NCBI GenBank assembly: GCA_030272155.1
Contig: CP126195.1
Location: 4,633,001-4,697,000, forward strand
Direction of reading: 5' to 3'
Source: Tetradesmus obliquus
Lineage: Eukaryota > Chlorophyta > Chlorophyceae > Sphaeropleales > Scenedesmaceae
Length of the DNA: 64,000 nt
Position 1 is the first letter of the stretch. Every line of letters begins with the position of its first letter. The notes under the pieces are model-generated. The model was not told the origin of the DNA, ran no database searches, and saw nothing but the letters and a program-made list of their open reading frames with translations. The translations under genes and the position numbers were made by a program. Shown here piece after piece: positions 10,901 through 22,161 of the stretch.

Positions 10901-12359
10901 TGTGTGTCGTGTGCAGCACTGTGTGGCTGCTGTGTGCTGCCGTGGGGTTGACTGAACCCTGCTGGACACATGCCTCCCTCTTTGTGACTGTGCGTGACTA
11001 CATGCTGCTCAGCACATTTGCAGAGAACGAAACGTTGTTGTACGGCTTCTGTTTGTGCTGTGGCAAGTTGCATGGGCTGGCTCGTTTGATGGGTACAGGT
11101 CCTGGGCCACACACACGGTGTTGTTGCCACCGCTGTGCTGCATATGCATGACCTTCAGTGTGCGAAAACATGCTGTGCTTGAAAGGAGGCAGGCTGTACT
11201 GGGCGTGTTGGCCTGGCACACGCGTCAGCGGCAGCAGCAGTGTGGCAGTGAAGGATGGTTGCTGTGTAATCTGCATTTGTGTGTATGCATAGCAGTGCAA
11301 GAGCCCTGCATACGCGAAGCTGAACACGACCTCAACTGACTGTAACCCCAACAGGATGACGCGTTGTACTGTTCTGCTTTCACTTAGTGCAATATGTCAC
11401 CGGTTCGCTTGCCGTGCATCTCATTGCCGCATTTTTGTCACCCTGTTGAGACATGCTGTGATGTCCGTGCTCTGCTTTCCTTCCAATCAGGGTCGAGGTT
11501 CACCCTAGTCTGTTACCAGCCGGTGATTACATCGGCTGAATCCACAACATGCTTACACCCTCAACATGCTTGAAGGTGCGCAGATGTGCATGTTTCATGC
11601 CAGATCGTCCTTTTACACAAAGGAAATCAAGCAAAGCCGATCTGATCCTACGCAGTGACCAAATAGTATGTCAAATTAACTGGTCAGCAGCATGTGCCAA
11701 GTGTGCCCCAATTGCATGCACCACACATTTATGCCTCAGTCACCTGACAGGCCCTACAGATCAACTGCCAGAATCAAAAAAACAAACAAGTAAATCTCCT
11801 GCTGCGTAGCACAATGTACACATCTTAGGAGAGAGGCCGATGGTGGTGGTGCCATGGCTGTACAATGGCTTACTAGAACGGCCAGCAGCAGTAGCAGCAC
11901 AGCGATGCTATGCCAGTGAACATGTGAAACCCTCCAAGTGCAGTATGTGTGTGCACAATAAAGCCATAAGCGCTTACTGATTTGTCAAGATGCTAGTAGC
12001 TGTCAATAGACATACATTACATTACATTACATGCTCCACTCAACGAGGAGTGGGAACCCCAGTCAGGAGCCAACGAGAGGCTCATAGGGGGAGGAAACAT
12101 CGAAGAACAACTCATCATCGTCCAAACCGTCAGACGAAAACGCAGAAAAAAAACTCATCAGCATCATCAATAGCTTGAGCAATAGCCTGAGAGGACAGAA
12201 GGACCTCAGAATAGAATATATGCTAGTAGCTATCGATAAAATAGCTACAGCCACTTCAATACATGCAAAGCACTCACCAATGGTAGAATTCCCTTTGACA
12301 CTGCTCTGCGCAGCCCTGAACCCCAACAAGTTGTTAAACACGCCTTGCAAATGCGACAA

Positions 12360-12420
<61 letters not shown>

Positions 12421-12487
12421 ACCCTTATGCTGCAACTGTCAAGTTGCAGCATAGCAGCTGCAGCTACGACACCAGCACTGAGATCAA
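10901..12487. other. Converging 3' regions of the SET-LRR gene and the minus-strand gene
   Basis: No gene is recognised. The left part is the 3' UTR of the SET-LRR gene, with TGTAA at about 11265 and 11341. A short pentanucleotide run at 12014-12031 (cattac repeats) reads on the minus strand as overlapping TGTAA signals for the gene ending at 12488. The repeat tgctagtagct occurs near 11990 and 12221. Confidence 0.5.
12359..12421 (-). repeat. About 20-unit CTG/CAG microsatellite in a 3' UTR
   Basis: A pure trinucleotide run (CTG on plus, CAG on minus) lies just past the stop of the minus-strand gene at 12488, between its stop and the TGTAA cluster at about 12014-12031, so it should be transcribed but not translated. 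Confidence 0.85.
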
Positions 12488-13612
12488 TCACTCCGCCTGC
12501 GCCTTGACAACTTCCACATTCAGCGTGCTGCTGACAATGTTGTGCAGTGGCGAGCCTGCATCCCCCGGGCTCCACCAGGGGTCCACGTAGTATTGCCTTG
12601 TGCGGCTCCAGCTGCAGCGGCCATCACCCCTCACGATGCAGTACTTGTCACTGCTGCTGCTGCTGCTGCTGCCGCTGCCACTAGCCCTGCTGCGATTGCT
12701 GGATGCGCGTGTGCGTCGCTTGGCTGTGCTTCCTGTGGGATCCCAATCAGGATCTAACGCTGCATCAGCCTTTTTGATAGCTTGCTGATCTTCACCCTCA
12801 TCTTCACCCTCATCTTCATACCCATCATCATACTCGAACACAAACTGCCGCTGATACATGCCACCTCGGCCCTTGCTGGCCTGCGGCCCATCCCCTGCAT
12901 CAGGCACCACCCCATCAAACCCGTGGTTGACCTGCAAGCTCTGCCACACGAGCGCCGCTGCGGCGTTTGCCGCTGCTAAGCTGCTGAACACACGCACAAC
13001 ACCAGGGCTGCGAGTGAGTCCTGGGGTGGGCTTGTCCACCGGGTGTCGGTCAGTGGCGCTGCCCGGGCACCAGCCGTAACCCATGTCAAAGACCCAGCTG
13101 CCATCTCTGTATTCGACACAGTCGTCAACCTCCCTCTCTGCCTCATCTGCTTCTTCTCCGTAGCGGTCCGTGTAGGTGTCGTCATCATACTCGACGAGCT
13201 TGGTATCGCGGCTGCAACTGCACAGACAGCAAAAGCATGCATGCCATGTGGCCCGCGGCTTTGGGCAACTTGATTGACAAGATTTGCCAGCTCTACCGTG
13301 CCACTGAGTTGCCATGCGAAAAGATGCAGTGAATGCTACCACTGCTGCTGATAGAGATGCTGCTGAATGCACACATCGGCTGCCCCACAGACAAGCACAC
13401 AAAGCATGCAGTGCTGCAAGCTGCCCAGCCTGTTGCCACATACACTGCAATAATTCAATGTATGCTGCTGAGGTTGCTGCTCACCTGATAACATACATCT
13501 GAGCTGGCTGTTGGTGTGCACTGCCATCGCCTGCTGCAGCTGCCGCAGCAGCGGCAGTGGCAGCAGCAACTGCATCGCCCAAACGTCTGCTCCTTTTGGG
13601 TCTGCTCTCCAT
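12488..13612 (-). CDS. Unrecognised acidic protein, two exons
   Basis: Exon 1 is 13485-13612 and exon 2 is 12488-13211; the join (ATCAG/GTGAGC ... TTGCAG/CCGCG) completes a Ser codon and keeps frame, giving 283 residues. The N-terminus MESRPKRSRR is a possible nuclear localisation signal, followed by an Ala run. The middle has acidic stretches (YDDDTYTDRYGEEADEAERE, YEDEGEDEGED), a Trp/Gly-rich segment with SWVFDMGYGW and a basic patch AKRRTRASSNRSRASG with polyserine. The C-terminal 60 residues (KYCIVRGDGRCSWSRTRQYY, then DPWW) look folded. I do not recognise the family. It could be a nuclear or chromatin-associated protein, judged only from charge and the basic N-terminus. TGTAA signals at 12014-12031 (minus) fit its 3' end. 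Confidence 0.6.
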
Positions 13613-14535
13613 TACTAGCTGTTGCGTGCCTGCAGGCATAAAGCATGCGAAATAACGCAGGGAGCAGCAGCTGACGACAATATCTAGGTGACAAGTAGCA
13701 TTCGATACATAGCAACTGTTGCTGCACTGACATGACGTGGTTGGCAGCAACAGCAGCAGCAGCAGCAGCAGCTTGCGACTCTGGAGTGCTGACAGCAGAG
13801 GTGGTGCAGCACAATGTAGTTGGAACGCTGCAACCATAACGAGATGCTTCGTTGTCTGTAATTCATCTTGTGTGTGCCTCAAGCACTTCTCTTGGTGCCT
13901 TGTGTACTCTCGGAATTGCAGGGCTCACTCACGAGCATACGAGTGCAATGAAGCAGCAGAGGGCCATAACTGCACAAATACGCTGATCAAACTGCATCTC
14001 AAGGTGGTCAACCCTCCACCTACGGTATTTACCTTCTGCGAACCCGTGTTCGCGTCAATGAGCTGCGGCAACTGGGACTCACACAGCGTTGAGTAGCGAG
14101 CTGTTGGAGCTTCTCGTGGTTAATCGCCTTCAAAACACAGTTCTGTGTTTCGGTGGTGCTCGGACGGCTTACACGCATTCCCATTGTGTAGCCTGACTAT
14201 AACAAGGTCCAGCTCAGCTGTCAGACCTGAGTTCAGTGATGGCTCGAGTGCAAGACGGCTGAAGCCACTGTCGGCAGCTGTCTTCCAGTACAATAAATGG
14301 TAGCTTTCCAAGCTCCTGATCATAGGTTGTGCAGGACTGCAGGTGATGGTGTATCTGACTCAACAGTCGCAGCCACCGGTGGTACCATGGCTTAACTGCC
14401 GCAGAACCGCTGCGACTAGCTGCGGTGCTGTGCGTACGGGTGGATGAAAAAGGGCATGACAACGTTCAGCAGATACAACATTAGCACTGAGAAACCAGCA
14501 AGTTGCCAACGTGAGGCCCCCTACCTCTACCAGAA
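13613..14535. other. Intergenic region
   Basis: I see only short accidental frames here. It includes the upstream region of the minus-strand gene starting at 13612, and the pre-insertion DNA into which the LINE at 14552 was placed. Confidence 0.4.
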
Positions 14536-16617
14536 CATAACCTGGAGGACAAATGTGCTTTACAAATTCTACACCAGCGTCCTAAAACAGCGCCTCATCA
14601 AGTTTGCAGAGGGCGAATTGCAGCCGCAGCACCACAGCCAGCAGACAGGACAACAGCAACAGCGGTCAGCACCACAGCCAGCAGCACAACAGCAGCAGCA
14701 GCAGCAGCAACAGCAACAGCAGCAGCAGCAACAACAGTCACAGCAGCAGCAGCCAGCAGGTCCACCACGAGCAACTGCTGCTGCCACGGCAGCAGCACCG
14801 TTGCTGCATGAAAGCCAGAATGGTTTCAGGCCCAAGCGCAGCTGTGCAGATCACCAGAGCGTGCTAAGTGAGATCTTGTGTGGAAGGAAAGCGGAGGGGA
14901 AGGAATCAAATGTGCTTTTTGTTGACACCTACAAAGCCTTTCCCACTGTCTGGCTTGATGGGTTGTTCTACAAACTCTGGGAGAAGGGTGTACGAGGAAA
15001 GATGTTCGGGTGCTGTATAACTTATATCAGGGCGCTCGTCGTGTGGTTTCTCATGAAGGTTGCGTCACTGACAGCTTTTCATGCGATCTTGGCTTGCATG
15101 AGGGTGATGTCATCTCCCCCACATTGTACCTTTTTTTCTTTGATGACCTGTTGCGTGAGGTGCATGCAAAACACCCCGGCATAACGCTACTAGGTCCATC
15201 TGACGAAGCTGCTGGCCAGGTTGTGGCTGCCATGCAGGCAGATGATTTTGTTGCTGTGTGTGGTTCTCTGTCTGAAGTTCAAGCCGTTGCTGCAACCGTG
15301 TATGAGTACAGTTGCAAGTGGCGCTTTAAGCTCAACAGTTCCAAGTCTGCAGTCATGCACATCTTGCCAGGTCGTCAGCGCAGCCAGCGTAGTCAGCTGG
15401 TTGACTCTGGCATCATATGGAATGATGCTCCAGTGCCAGTCGTTTCAGAATATTGCTATCTTGGTTTGTGGCTCAACAACGCATGCAATTGGAGTACGCA
15501 TTTTGACAAAATGCTTGCCAAAGTGCAGCGTGTGAGAGCTGGGCTTATGCCCATATGGAAGAGCCGTCATATCAGTGTTGAAGTGAAGCGTATTGTGCTG
15601 TTGACCTGCATTCGTCCAGTTGTGGAGTACGGCAGTGAAGTGTGGTTCCCATTAAAAGCTAGGCAGCTGCAGCAGATTGATCAGGTGCAGACAGACATAA
15701 TTAAGTGTGCAATGCGTTGTGGCAAGGAGCGTCCGTGTTCCTCGGCTGTTTTGGCTGAATGGGGTGTGAAGCCTTTGCACATGTGGTTACATCAGCGAGC
15801 TATGGAGTACTATTTCAGGATACAGCGCATGGATAGTGTTAGACTGCCAAAGCAAGTTTTCTCTGCAGAGTGGAGGCGTTCGACTGGAGCAATGGTAGTA
15901 ACTCCGTGGCACAAGTATGTGCAGAGTCTATTGTGCAAGTATGGTGTGAATGTAGAGACAGCGGCAGGGCGTGCAAGTTGCTGCAAGAGTCACATTTCAG
16001 GGCAGATCAAGAAGTTGCATGCAGATAGGGTAATGTGTGAATCGCTGGAGCATTCCACTTTGTTGAGTTACATCACGCATGTGCACCCTAAACATGCTGA
16101 TGTTATGACGTTTAAGCGGGTCAGGCCTTTTTTGCGGTCTGGGGCGCCTACACGTGGTGTCGAGTTGATGATGCGTGTGCGTTTGGGTTGCTTGGCTGTA
16201 CATGAACGAACCAGTCGTTATGGTGGCAGGCGAGCTAATGGTAATACAGCATGTCCGGCGTGTGGTGCTGGTGTGGAGTCTGTCACATTTGTTGTTTGAT
16301 TGTGCTGCGACGTCTGTGCAAAGAGATGAGATGTTTAATGAGATTAGGGCTTTGTCTGGTTGCGCTGCAAAATTGCGTAACTTGTTGTCTATTACAGATG
16401 CTGAGGTGAAGGTGAAGCGGTTTGTGTCGGATGATGCTTGGGGTTCTGTTAGGTTACTGGTGTCTAGGTTCATTGCTGATTTTTTTGAAAAGGCTTGGGG
16501 TGTGCGTAATGCTTGCAAACACGAGGGTGTAGTTGCCGCTCCATTGGGGCGCGGGGCCGATGGCGTTGATGCCATGGCTTGATGAGTAACATGATGATGA
16601 TCATAACCTGGAGGACA
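14536..16617 (+). mobile_element. 5'-truncated LINE (non-LTR retrotransposon) with 16-bp target-site duplication
   Basis: The 16-mer cataacctggaggaca occurs at 14536-14551 and 16602-16617. Between them lie 2050 bases that begin inside the reverse transcriptase and end in a short ATG-rich tail (aacatgatgatgat). The matching flanks show insertion by target-primed reverse transcription with 5' truncation, the usual outcome for LINEs. The 3' end is related to the 154-base insertion at 5137-5290, so the family has moved more than once in this region. There is no poly(A) tail, unlike the element at 32260-35769, so they belong to different LINE groups; I cannot assign the clade. Confidence 0.85.
14552..16582 (+). 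pseudogene. LINE reverse transcriptase remnant, two frameshifts
   Basis: Reading starts at NVLYKFYTSVLKQRLIKF, a segment preceding the first RT motif. A Gln-rich insertion (about 14634-14760) separates it from QNGFRPKRSCADHQSVLSEI. Motif A reads NVLFVDTYKAFPTVW: the first Asp is present but the usual second Asp is Pro. The frame changes near 15005-15012, after GVRGKMFG, and resumes as LYNLYQGARR and LGLHEGDVISPTLYLFFFDD. The catalytic box reads MQADDF in place of YADD, keeping both Asp. A thumb-like region and a zinc-binding end (ACPACGAGVE ... HLLFDC) follow, with a second frameshift near 16285-16300. The copy cannot make one full protein, and the 5' end with any endonuclease domain is missing. 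Confidence 0.8.
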
Positions 16618-17513
16618 GAACTGCCAGTTGCACAAACACCGATGCACACAATGCTGTCCATGCACAATTCCAAGGGTGGCTGCCCACGATGGCCAGTCAA
16701 CACTAGAATACTCTGTTGACATTGTCAACACAGATCAGATGTGCACACCCACAGCTGGGGTACCTGCTGCAACAACACCTCCACACGCAGCATGCATGCA
16801 GTGTTAATCCTGCCACCCGGCTGTGCAGTGCTCACAGCAGCCTGCAGACCGCGGCTTACTCCACAAGATACTCTGCCACAGCATATCTGGGCGCACCCAT
16901 CCTCACGGAGTTACACCATACGTACTTTGGGTCACTGGCACCTGGCACTCCATGACCTGAAGCTGGCATTGTGCTGTGTCAGCACCAATCAAGCCACAAC
17001 CACAGCAGCTCAATGCAACGCAGGTGCGAGGCCAGAACTGGACTGCTGGTACAAGCCAAGGGTACAAGCTGCTGTTCAACGCGGCCACGCCAGCTGCATC
17101 GAGCAGCACGCAGCCCGGTTGCACACAGGGCACCCATCGCTTGCTGTGGAAGGTAGGTATGGAGGCTGAGGTACAGTGGTGTTGCTGCTGCTCTGCTGCT
17201 GCTGCTGCTGCTGTAGTTGCGCACCAAGCGCCATCCAGTAGAGCAGCAGCCATGCTCCGCAGGAAGCAGTGGGCGTGGTTGATTGGCCTGACTGCTGCCA
17301 GCTGCGCCCGTGGAATCACCAGCCCGATTGGCTACCCTGTGCTGGAGAAGCAGCGGCTAACCCGTATGGTGCGTTCAGCAACAACAAGCCGCCGCAGCTG
17401 CTTGGAGGAGGTAGGTTGGTACAACAGCTGTAGCTGTACTAGCAGCTGCTGCTGTTGCTTCTGCTCCTGCTGCTGCTATTGGCAGCTGCTAGCTTGATGC
17501 ACGCCCAGGGCAA
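16618..17513. other. Possible degenerate plus-strand exons, unassigned
   Basis: Two stretches look more protein-like than their surroundings: 16976-17152, with QVRGQNWTAGTSQGYKLLFN and ending at an aag/gtaggt donor, and 17358-17410, with ANPYGAFSNNKPPQLLGG before ggag/gtaggt. I could not join them in frame with each other or with a start, and I do not recognise a family. A TTACA near 16912 is a TGTAA signal on the minus strand for the gene at 17514. Confidence 0.2.
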
Positions 17514-17765
17514 TCAGCCTCCGCTGAGAGGAGGAATGATAGCAACTTCGTCCCCATCTTTCAAAGTCAGGGCCTGTGAAGGTGGCACATACTCCTGGTT
17601 GACAGCAAACACACAGGCCTTCATCACTGATTGCAGGCCAGGGTAGGCTGCGAGCAGTTGCTCCAGCAGCTTGTGCGTAGTAGCCCCGTCTTCAATCTGC
17701 AGCTCCTCTTCACTCTTGCCTACTACCTCCCTGCTGATCGCGAAGTACAGCACGTTCACCTTCAT
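17514..17765 (-). CDS. CNX7: Molybdopterin synthase sulfur-carrier subunit (MOCS2A/CNX7, MoaD family)
   Basis: A single exon encodes 83 residues from MKVNVLYFAISREVVG to the C-terminal PLSGG. The length (family ~80-90), the ubiquitin-like pattern (KVNVLYFA strand, acidic helix region, LLEQLLAAYPGL, ACVFAVNQEYV, DGDEVAIIPP) and the terminal Gly-Gly are diagnostic of MoaD. In this family the C-terminal glycine is thiocarboxylated by the CNX5/MOCS3 E1-like enzyme; the subunit then pairs with the large subunit CNX6 to put two sulfurs on cyclic pyranopterin monophosphate, giving molybdopterin for nitrate reductase and other Mo enzymes. Eleven more residues could be added from an upstream ATG at 17798, but the inner ATG matches family starts. 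In humans both subunits come from one bicistronic transcript; no large subunit is visible here. Confidence 0.92.
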   Translation of the reverse strand: MKVNVLYFAISREVVGKSEEELQIEDGATTHKLLEQLLAAYPGLQSVMKACVFAVNQEYVPPSQALTLKDGDEVAIIPPLSGG

Positions 17766-19427
17766 GGCGAAGATGTTGGTGCGTGGACGCCGTATCAACC
17801 GTGGCTAAATCGTAATGTTCAAAACACTATTTTTCTGACGTGCTAGAATGAGCGAGACGCGATTGCTGCCTTGTCAAGGCGCAGCAACGTGCCCTGGCAA
17901 CCTGAAGGGACCAGGTCTCAGACAGAGGACTACACCCCCAAGCTAGGCAGTATATCCAAGGGGTATAACGTGCAAGCAGCTAGGCAGGCGCACGCTATCT
18001 ATGGCACGGAAAACAACACCATTCCTGGATCAGCAAAATTACACAAAACATCAGCAACGTGGCTAGCGGCTATTTGTACATGCATTGAAATTGGCACTGC
18101 CAGCCTGTACTGGAACAACGCCAGTCACTGACCACGTGACCCACATGTCAGCACTGCTGCCCCGAGCAACCATGGAACTCCATCTGATATACACAAAACT
18201 TGCTCAAGCAGATCAACAGCCGTGCACAATGGGCGGGCGGCTGGAGACAGCTCAGCAGCTGCTCAAAATCTGGGGCAAAAGCAGGCATACGTGCCTGCAG
18301 TAGCCACAACAGCTTACAGCTGTCAATCGTGTTGGGGAGCAACCAGTAACAGCATGTGCTATGACATCACTGCGCACTGCGGCAGCTACCCACATGCAGG
18401 CTCAGCATCAACCTCAAACGCCCCCTTGCACCATTCAACCAACAATGCATGTGCCGGCACTGACCGCCTCTCTCCTGCAACATCCGCACAAGCACAAGCT
18501 CTGCGTGCCCGCACACCTTGGCACACCACACACGAATGCAGCAGCTGTTTTGGGCAGGCGGTGTGTTCACCGCAGCCCAAAACATACAGCTGCTTTGATT
18601 GGCAGCAATACTTGCTCGGCAAAAGAACAAACTCTGCACTCAGCAAACATAGCAATCACCGGCCGACACGCTTTACACAGCGCGAGGCATGTAAGTGCTC
18701 ACTCACCCTGCCATGTGCCTGCTCAACCCTCATCAAATGTGTATATGCGGCCATGTTTGACCAAGTTGACCACACAGAATCACTGCACACGCACGATGTC
18801 ACGCACACGCTGCTGCAGCCCAGCAGGACACGCAAGAAATGAAGCTCACACTCTTTGATTTAAACCCTGCACAGACAAAGCGCTACAGACAAGTCAACTC
18901 GCCAACAACTGCCGACCTTTGCAACGACGCACAGTGCTAGTGTGTCGGCAGCACTCAATTCCTTGCCTCATGGCTTGCTGAAATACAGCAGCACCCAGTG
19001 GGCCTGTATAAGCAAAAGACGACAGCACACCACACCAGCTGCAGCGGAGATCGACCCACAGCTTTCCTGCCAGCACATCGCACACTCATGCACATCTGCA
19101 GAAACAAAAGGTCACAGGTAGGGCGCGTGGCAGCGCCACAACAGCTGCATTGCAGATATCTGGCCAGTGCGCACGGCGCTATCCATGCATTTATGGCGCA
19201 GCATGAACATCCCCATGTCCTCCAAGGGCATGCTCTTGCAAGCACCGCTGCTGCCGGGTTTCAAATGGTACACGGCCAAGTCAAAGCAATCAAAATGCCA
19301 CCACCACACACGCCACAAGCTCCCGACCCTCGCTCACCAACACTCTCGAAGGACGCAGCACGCGTCACTGTACACTGCACAATCGTTTCAACACCTCAGT
19401 GCCTGCTTTCCAGCACACCAACACACC
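17766..19427. other. Intergenic region
   Basis: No supported gene. Short frames read across CA-rich, low-complexity DNA without homology I recognise. TTACA at about 18669 could be the TGTAA signal (minus) of the FAD4-like gene, whose 3' UTR would then cover 18.7-19.6 kb. Confidence 0.35.
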
Positions 19428-19497
19428 TACTGCCCCGGCTGAAGCTGCTTAGCCCACTCGTGGTGGGGAGCGTACCAGCACGCAGCCGCCCGCCTTG
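19428..19497 (-). repeat. Decayed duplicate of the end of the FAD4-like last exon
   Basis: About 70 bases 150 bp past the stop resemble 19576-19645 (tactgccccggctg, then cccactcgtggt-aggagcgtaccagca). On the minus strand this corresponds to the C-terminal WYAPDHEWAEQ region. It lies outside the reading frame in the 3' UTR. Confidence 0.7.
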
Positions 19498-19579
19498 GCA
19501 TTGCAGGAAGGCCACCATTTTGCCTGCAGGAACTGCAGCACAACTCAATAAACGCCTACCAAGATGTGCACCGAACCGC

Positions 19580-21030
19580 CTACTGCCCCGGCTGCACCTG
19601 CTCCGCCCACTCGTGGTCAGGAGCGTACCAGCAGCGCGGCTCCACGCCCGTGGCATCCACCACGCGGTGCTCCAGCCACCTGAAGAACTGCGTGTTGTCC
19701 AGCAGCGGGTTCCACCAGCCGCTCACGATGGAGTAGTTGCCCTCAAAGTTGGGCTTGTGGTGCGCGCCGTGCTGCTTGCGGCCAATGAGCACGCCGGCGT
19801 CCTGAGGGGGCAAATGGAGGGCGAGACAGCAGCAGAAAAGCCAGCAAGGATGAGCTGATGATGCAGTTGATGTGGCCAGCAGGCATGGGTGTCAAAAGGC
19901 CATCATGGCAAAGTGTGTAAACGCACTAGAGGCAGCCGACACGCAGCAAGCATGCATCGACGCTTGCTGCAACAGCTGTCCAAGTCCAACGCTCGATTCA
20001 AATTCAAATTCAAACTGACAGCCGGCCGCACCTGCAGCGCCACCACCACCTCAGGCAGCTCGCTCTTCTTCATGTGGCTCCACGCGTGGAACTGCTGGCT
20101 CATGCACACCAGCAGCAGGAAGCTCGGCATGAACGCGTGCAGGCCCAGCGGCACAAAGGGGCCCAGCGCAAAGATGGCGGCAGCCGGCGCCAGCGCGGGC
20201 TGGAAGACCTGCTCGGCAGCAGCAAATGCAGCAGAAGCAGCAGCAGTGATGAGGATGAAGCGATGCAAGAACATGTGTGGCAAGTGATGAGGGCGAGCCA
20301 GCGGGAAGCTGTGCGGTACATTCATGCAGTGGAGGCCGACTCCTGCAAGCTGACAGCCAAGTACGAGCTGAGAGCCACGCAGGTGCACGAGTTCTGTGGG
20401 CCTGCATGCCCATGCAGTTGATGCCATGACTGTACCTATCAAACCAGCCAGCTACATGCAAAAGTATGCTGGGCTTCACTACCAAGCAGCATATGCACAC
20501 ACCTGGTGCACGTTGTTGCAGAACTCGCGCTGCGTGATGGTCCACGGGCGCTGGTGGTGGCCCTGGAAGGCCGCAATCTGGCGCCCAAACACAGGCGTGT
20601 TGCCGTCACCATAGTTGTCGACTGCCCAGTGGTACACCGCTGTGCCTAGGTCTGACAGCACATATGCAGCAAACGTGGCCCCCAGTACTGTGGCCACATC
20701 CCCTGGGCTGTGGATGTCTGCTGCTGCCCCTGCAATGGATGCGCCGAGCATGCTCAGGCAGCCATATGTCACCAGCCTGTGCTCCGTTGTTGACTTGAGG
20801 TTCTCCTTCTCGTCAATGACCCACTTGCTAGAGCCCTTCTTGGCACCTGCTGCTGCGGATGTGCTGGCGCTCGCGCTGCTGAGGGCGCGCTCCGCTGCTG
20901 CTGCGGCCTCTGCGATTTCTGCGCTGCTGTAAGCCGTGCTGCTTGCAGGAGCTGCTGCTGTCTCAGGCTCCTCAGTGAGGAGGCTGCCCGCTGCGATGAT
21001 GTAGGATGCTGAACGAGATGGGCGGGAGAC
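19580..21030 (-). CDS. FAD4: FAD4-like plastid fatty-acid desaturase, 5' incomplete
   Basis: Exons on the minus strand are 20503-21030, 20032-20208 and 19580-19801, all phase 0, giving 308 residues; the exon carrying the start and transit peptide was not found. The FAD4/TMEM189 lipid-desaturase domain is clear: AVYHWAVDNYGDG, FQGHHQRPWTITQREFCNN, SQQFHAWSHMKKSELP, then ALQDAGVLIGRKQHGAHHK and NYSIVSGWWNPLLD. These carry the His clusters expected to bind two irons. Arabidopsis FAD4 makes the trans-delta-3 double bond of 16:1 on plastid phosphatidylglycerol and needs the peroxiredoxin PRXQ; animal relatives desaturate plasmanyl lipids. Plastid function is inferred from the algal context. Residues ~15-65 are a low-complexity Ala/Ser linker. 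The hydrophobic segments ATVLGATFAAYVLSDLG and AIFALGPFVPLGLHAF are likely membrane helices. Confidence 0.85.
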
Positions 21031-22161
21031 CTGCAGCAAAGCAGCAGTGCAGGGCTCAACATGCGAACCGGCTGTGTGCAGCAGATCGATGCCTACAGTT
21101 CGTGCTGTGCAGCAGACGCCCCGATGCTGGCTGATGTTCTCGGCTCCTTGACAGTTCGTGTGTGCTCGCAGCAAGACGCAATACACATGTGGTCTGCTGC
21201 CCCACACACCGCAAGCCTAGCGTGATTGGTGGTAGCATCTGGCAGTGGCTGGTGGTGGATGTTGGCGTTGCTGTATTTTCCGCACTGTGTGCCTTCAAAG
21301 AGCACCCAACTGCCAGCGATTAATTGCTGTATGTGTTGCACAAATGGGCCTACAGGTAGCACGCGCAGACGTTCACAAGCTGCGTGCTGCCACAGACAAT
21401 CTGTGTGCATGTGTGTTATTGTGCTGCAGCTTCCGTCAGCGCGTTTCAGGCCATTCTCATGGCGGTATACGGAGGTGCATATTAGGCTGTGATTTTTGAC
21501 ACAGTACGACCAGTTGACTAGGTTTTCCTTCAAGGTGTTCTGCCTATACTGTGTTTATGTGCGTGGTTGTATCCTGCTGCAGCTGATTGTCAAGATGCTG
21601 CAACAGCTGCTGCTTCAGTAACTACGTCCACCCCTCCCCTTCACACCCCATTCACATACCCCGCAAAGTGCGTCGTATCAGCGTTCACTGTGTTACGTTC
21701 ACCACAACCACCAAAAGTAACCATCGCGCCTGTCAATAACAAACATATACAGTGTTTGAAGGGCAGGCTCACAAAACGCCCTAGGGTGCAGGTTCCCACC
21801 CTACACATGCCCTTGTGCACCAGGCAATGAGGACCAAGCAATGCTACTGCAAAACAATGCAGGACATGACCACAAGGGCTGAAACTCTGGCACTGCTGGC
21901 CAGCAAAACACCCAAAACCAAAACCCGCATCTGCTACTACTGTACAGTACAATGGTTGCTGCATGCTGCAGTCAGCCCTGATGTTGTGAACCAGTCACAA
22001 CTGCTGCTGCTGCAGCAGCACGACCTGCTTTGCATGCCTTCGCTGCCGGCATCATCCCAGCTGCAGCTCGAGTCACAAGTCTCAGCAGCTTAAAACTTGT
22101 GCCGCCACACGGCCACATGTTTGTGAGCCGGTGTCAAAACTTGCAGCCAGCCAGCTGCAGC
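21031..22161. other. Between the FAD4-like exon and the membrane-protein gene
   Basis: The missing first exon of the FAD4-like gene should lie here on the minus strand, but I cannot pick it: no frame gives a convincing transit peptide with a matching donor. The 3' UTR of the gene ending at 22162 is also in this interval. Nothing else is recognised. Confidence 0.35.

Noticed and set aside
14444..14551. Start of the LINE protein at 14444
   Set aside because: The target-site duplication places the element's left edge at 14552; the upstream codons are flanking DNA that happens to be open.
18222..18858. Two overlapping open frames of 165-206 codons
   Set aside because: Composition is that of CA-rich non-coding DNA, no domain, no splice sites joining to other exons, and the frames overlap each other.
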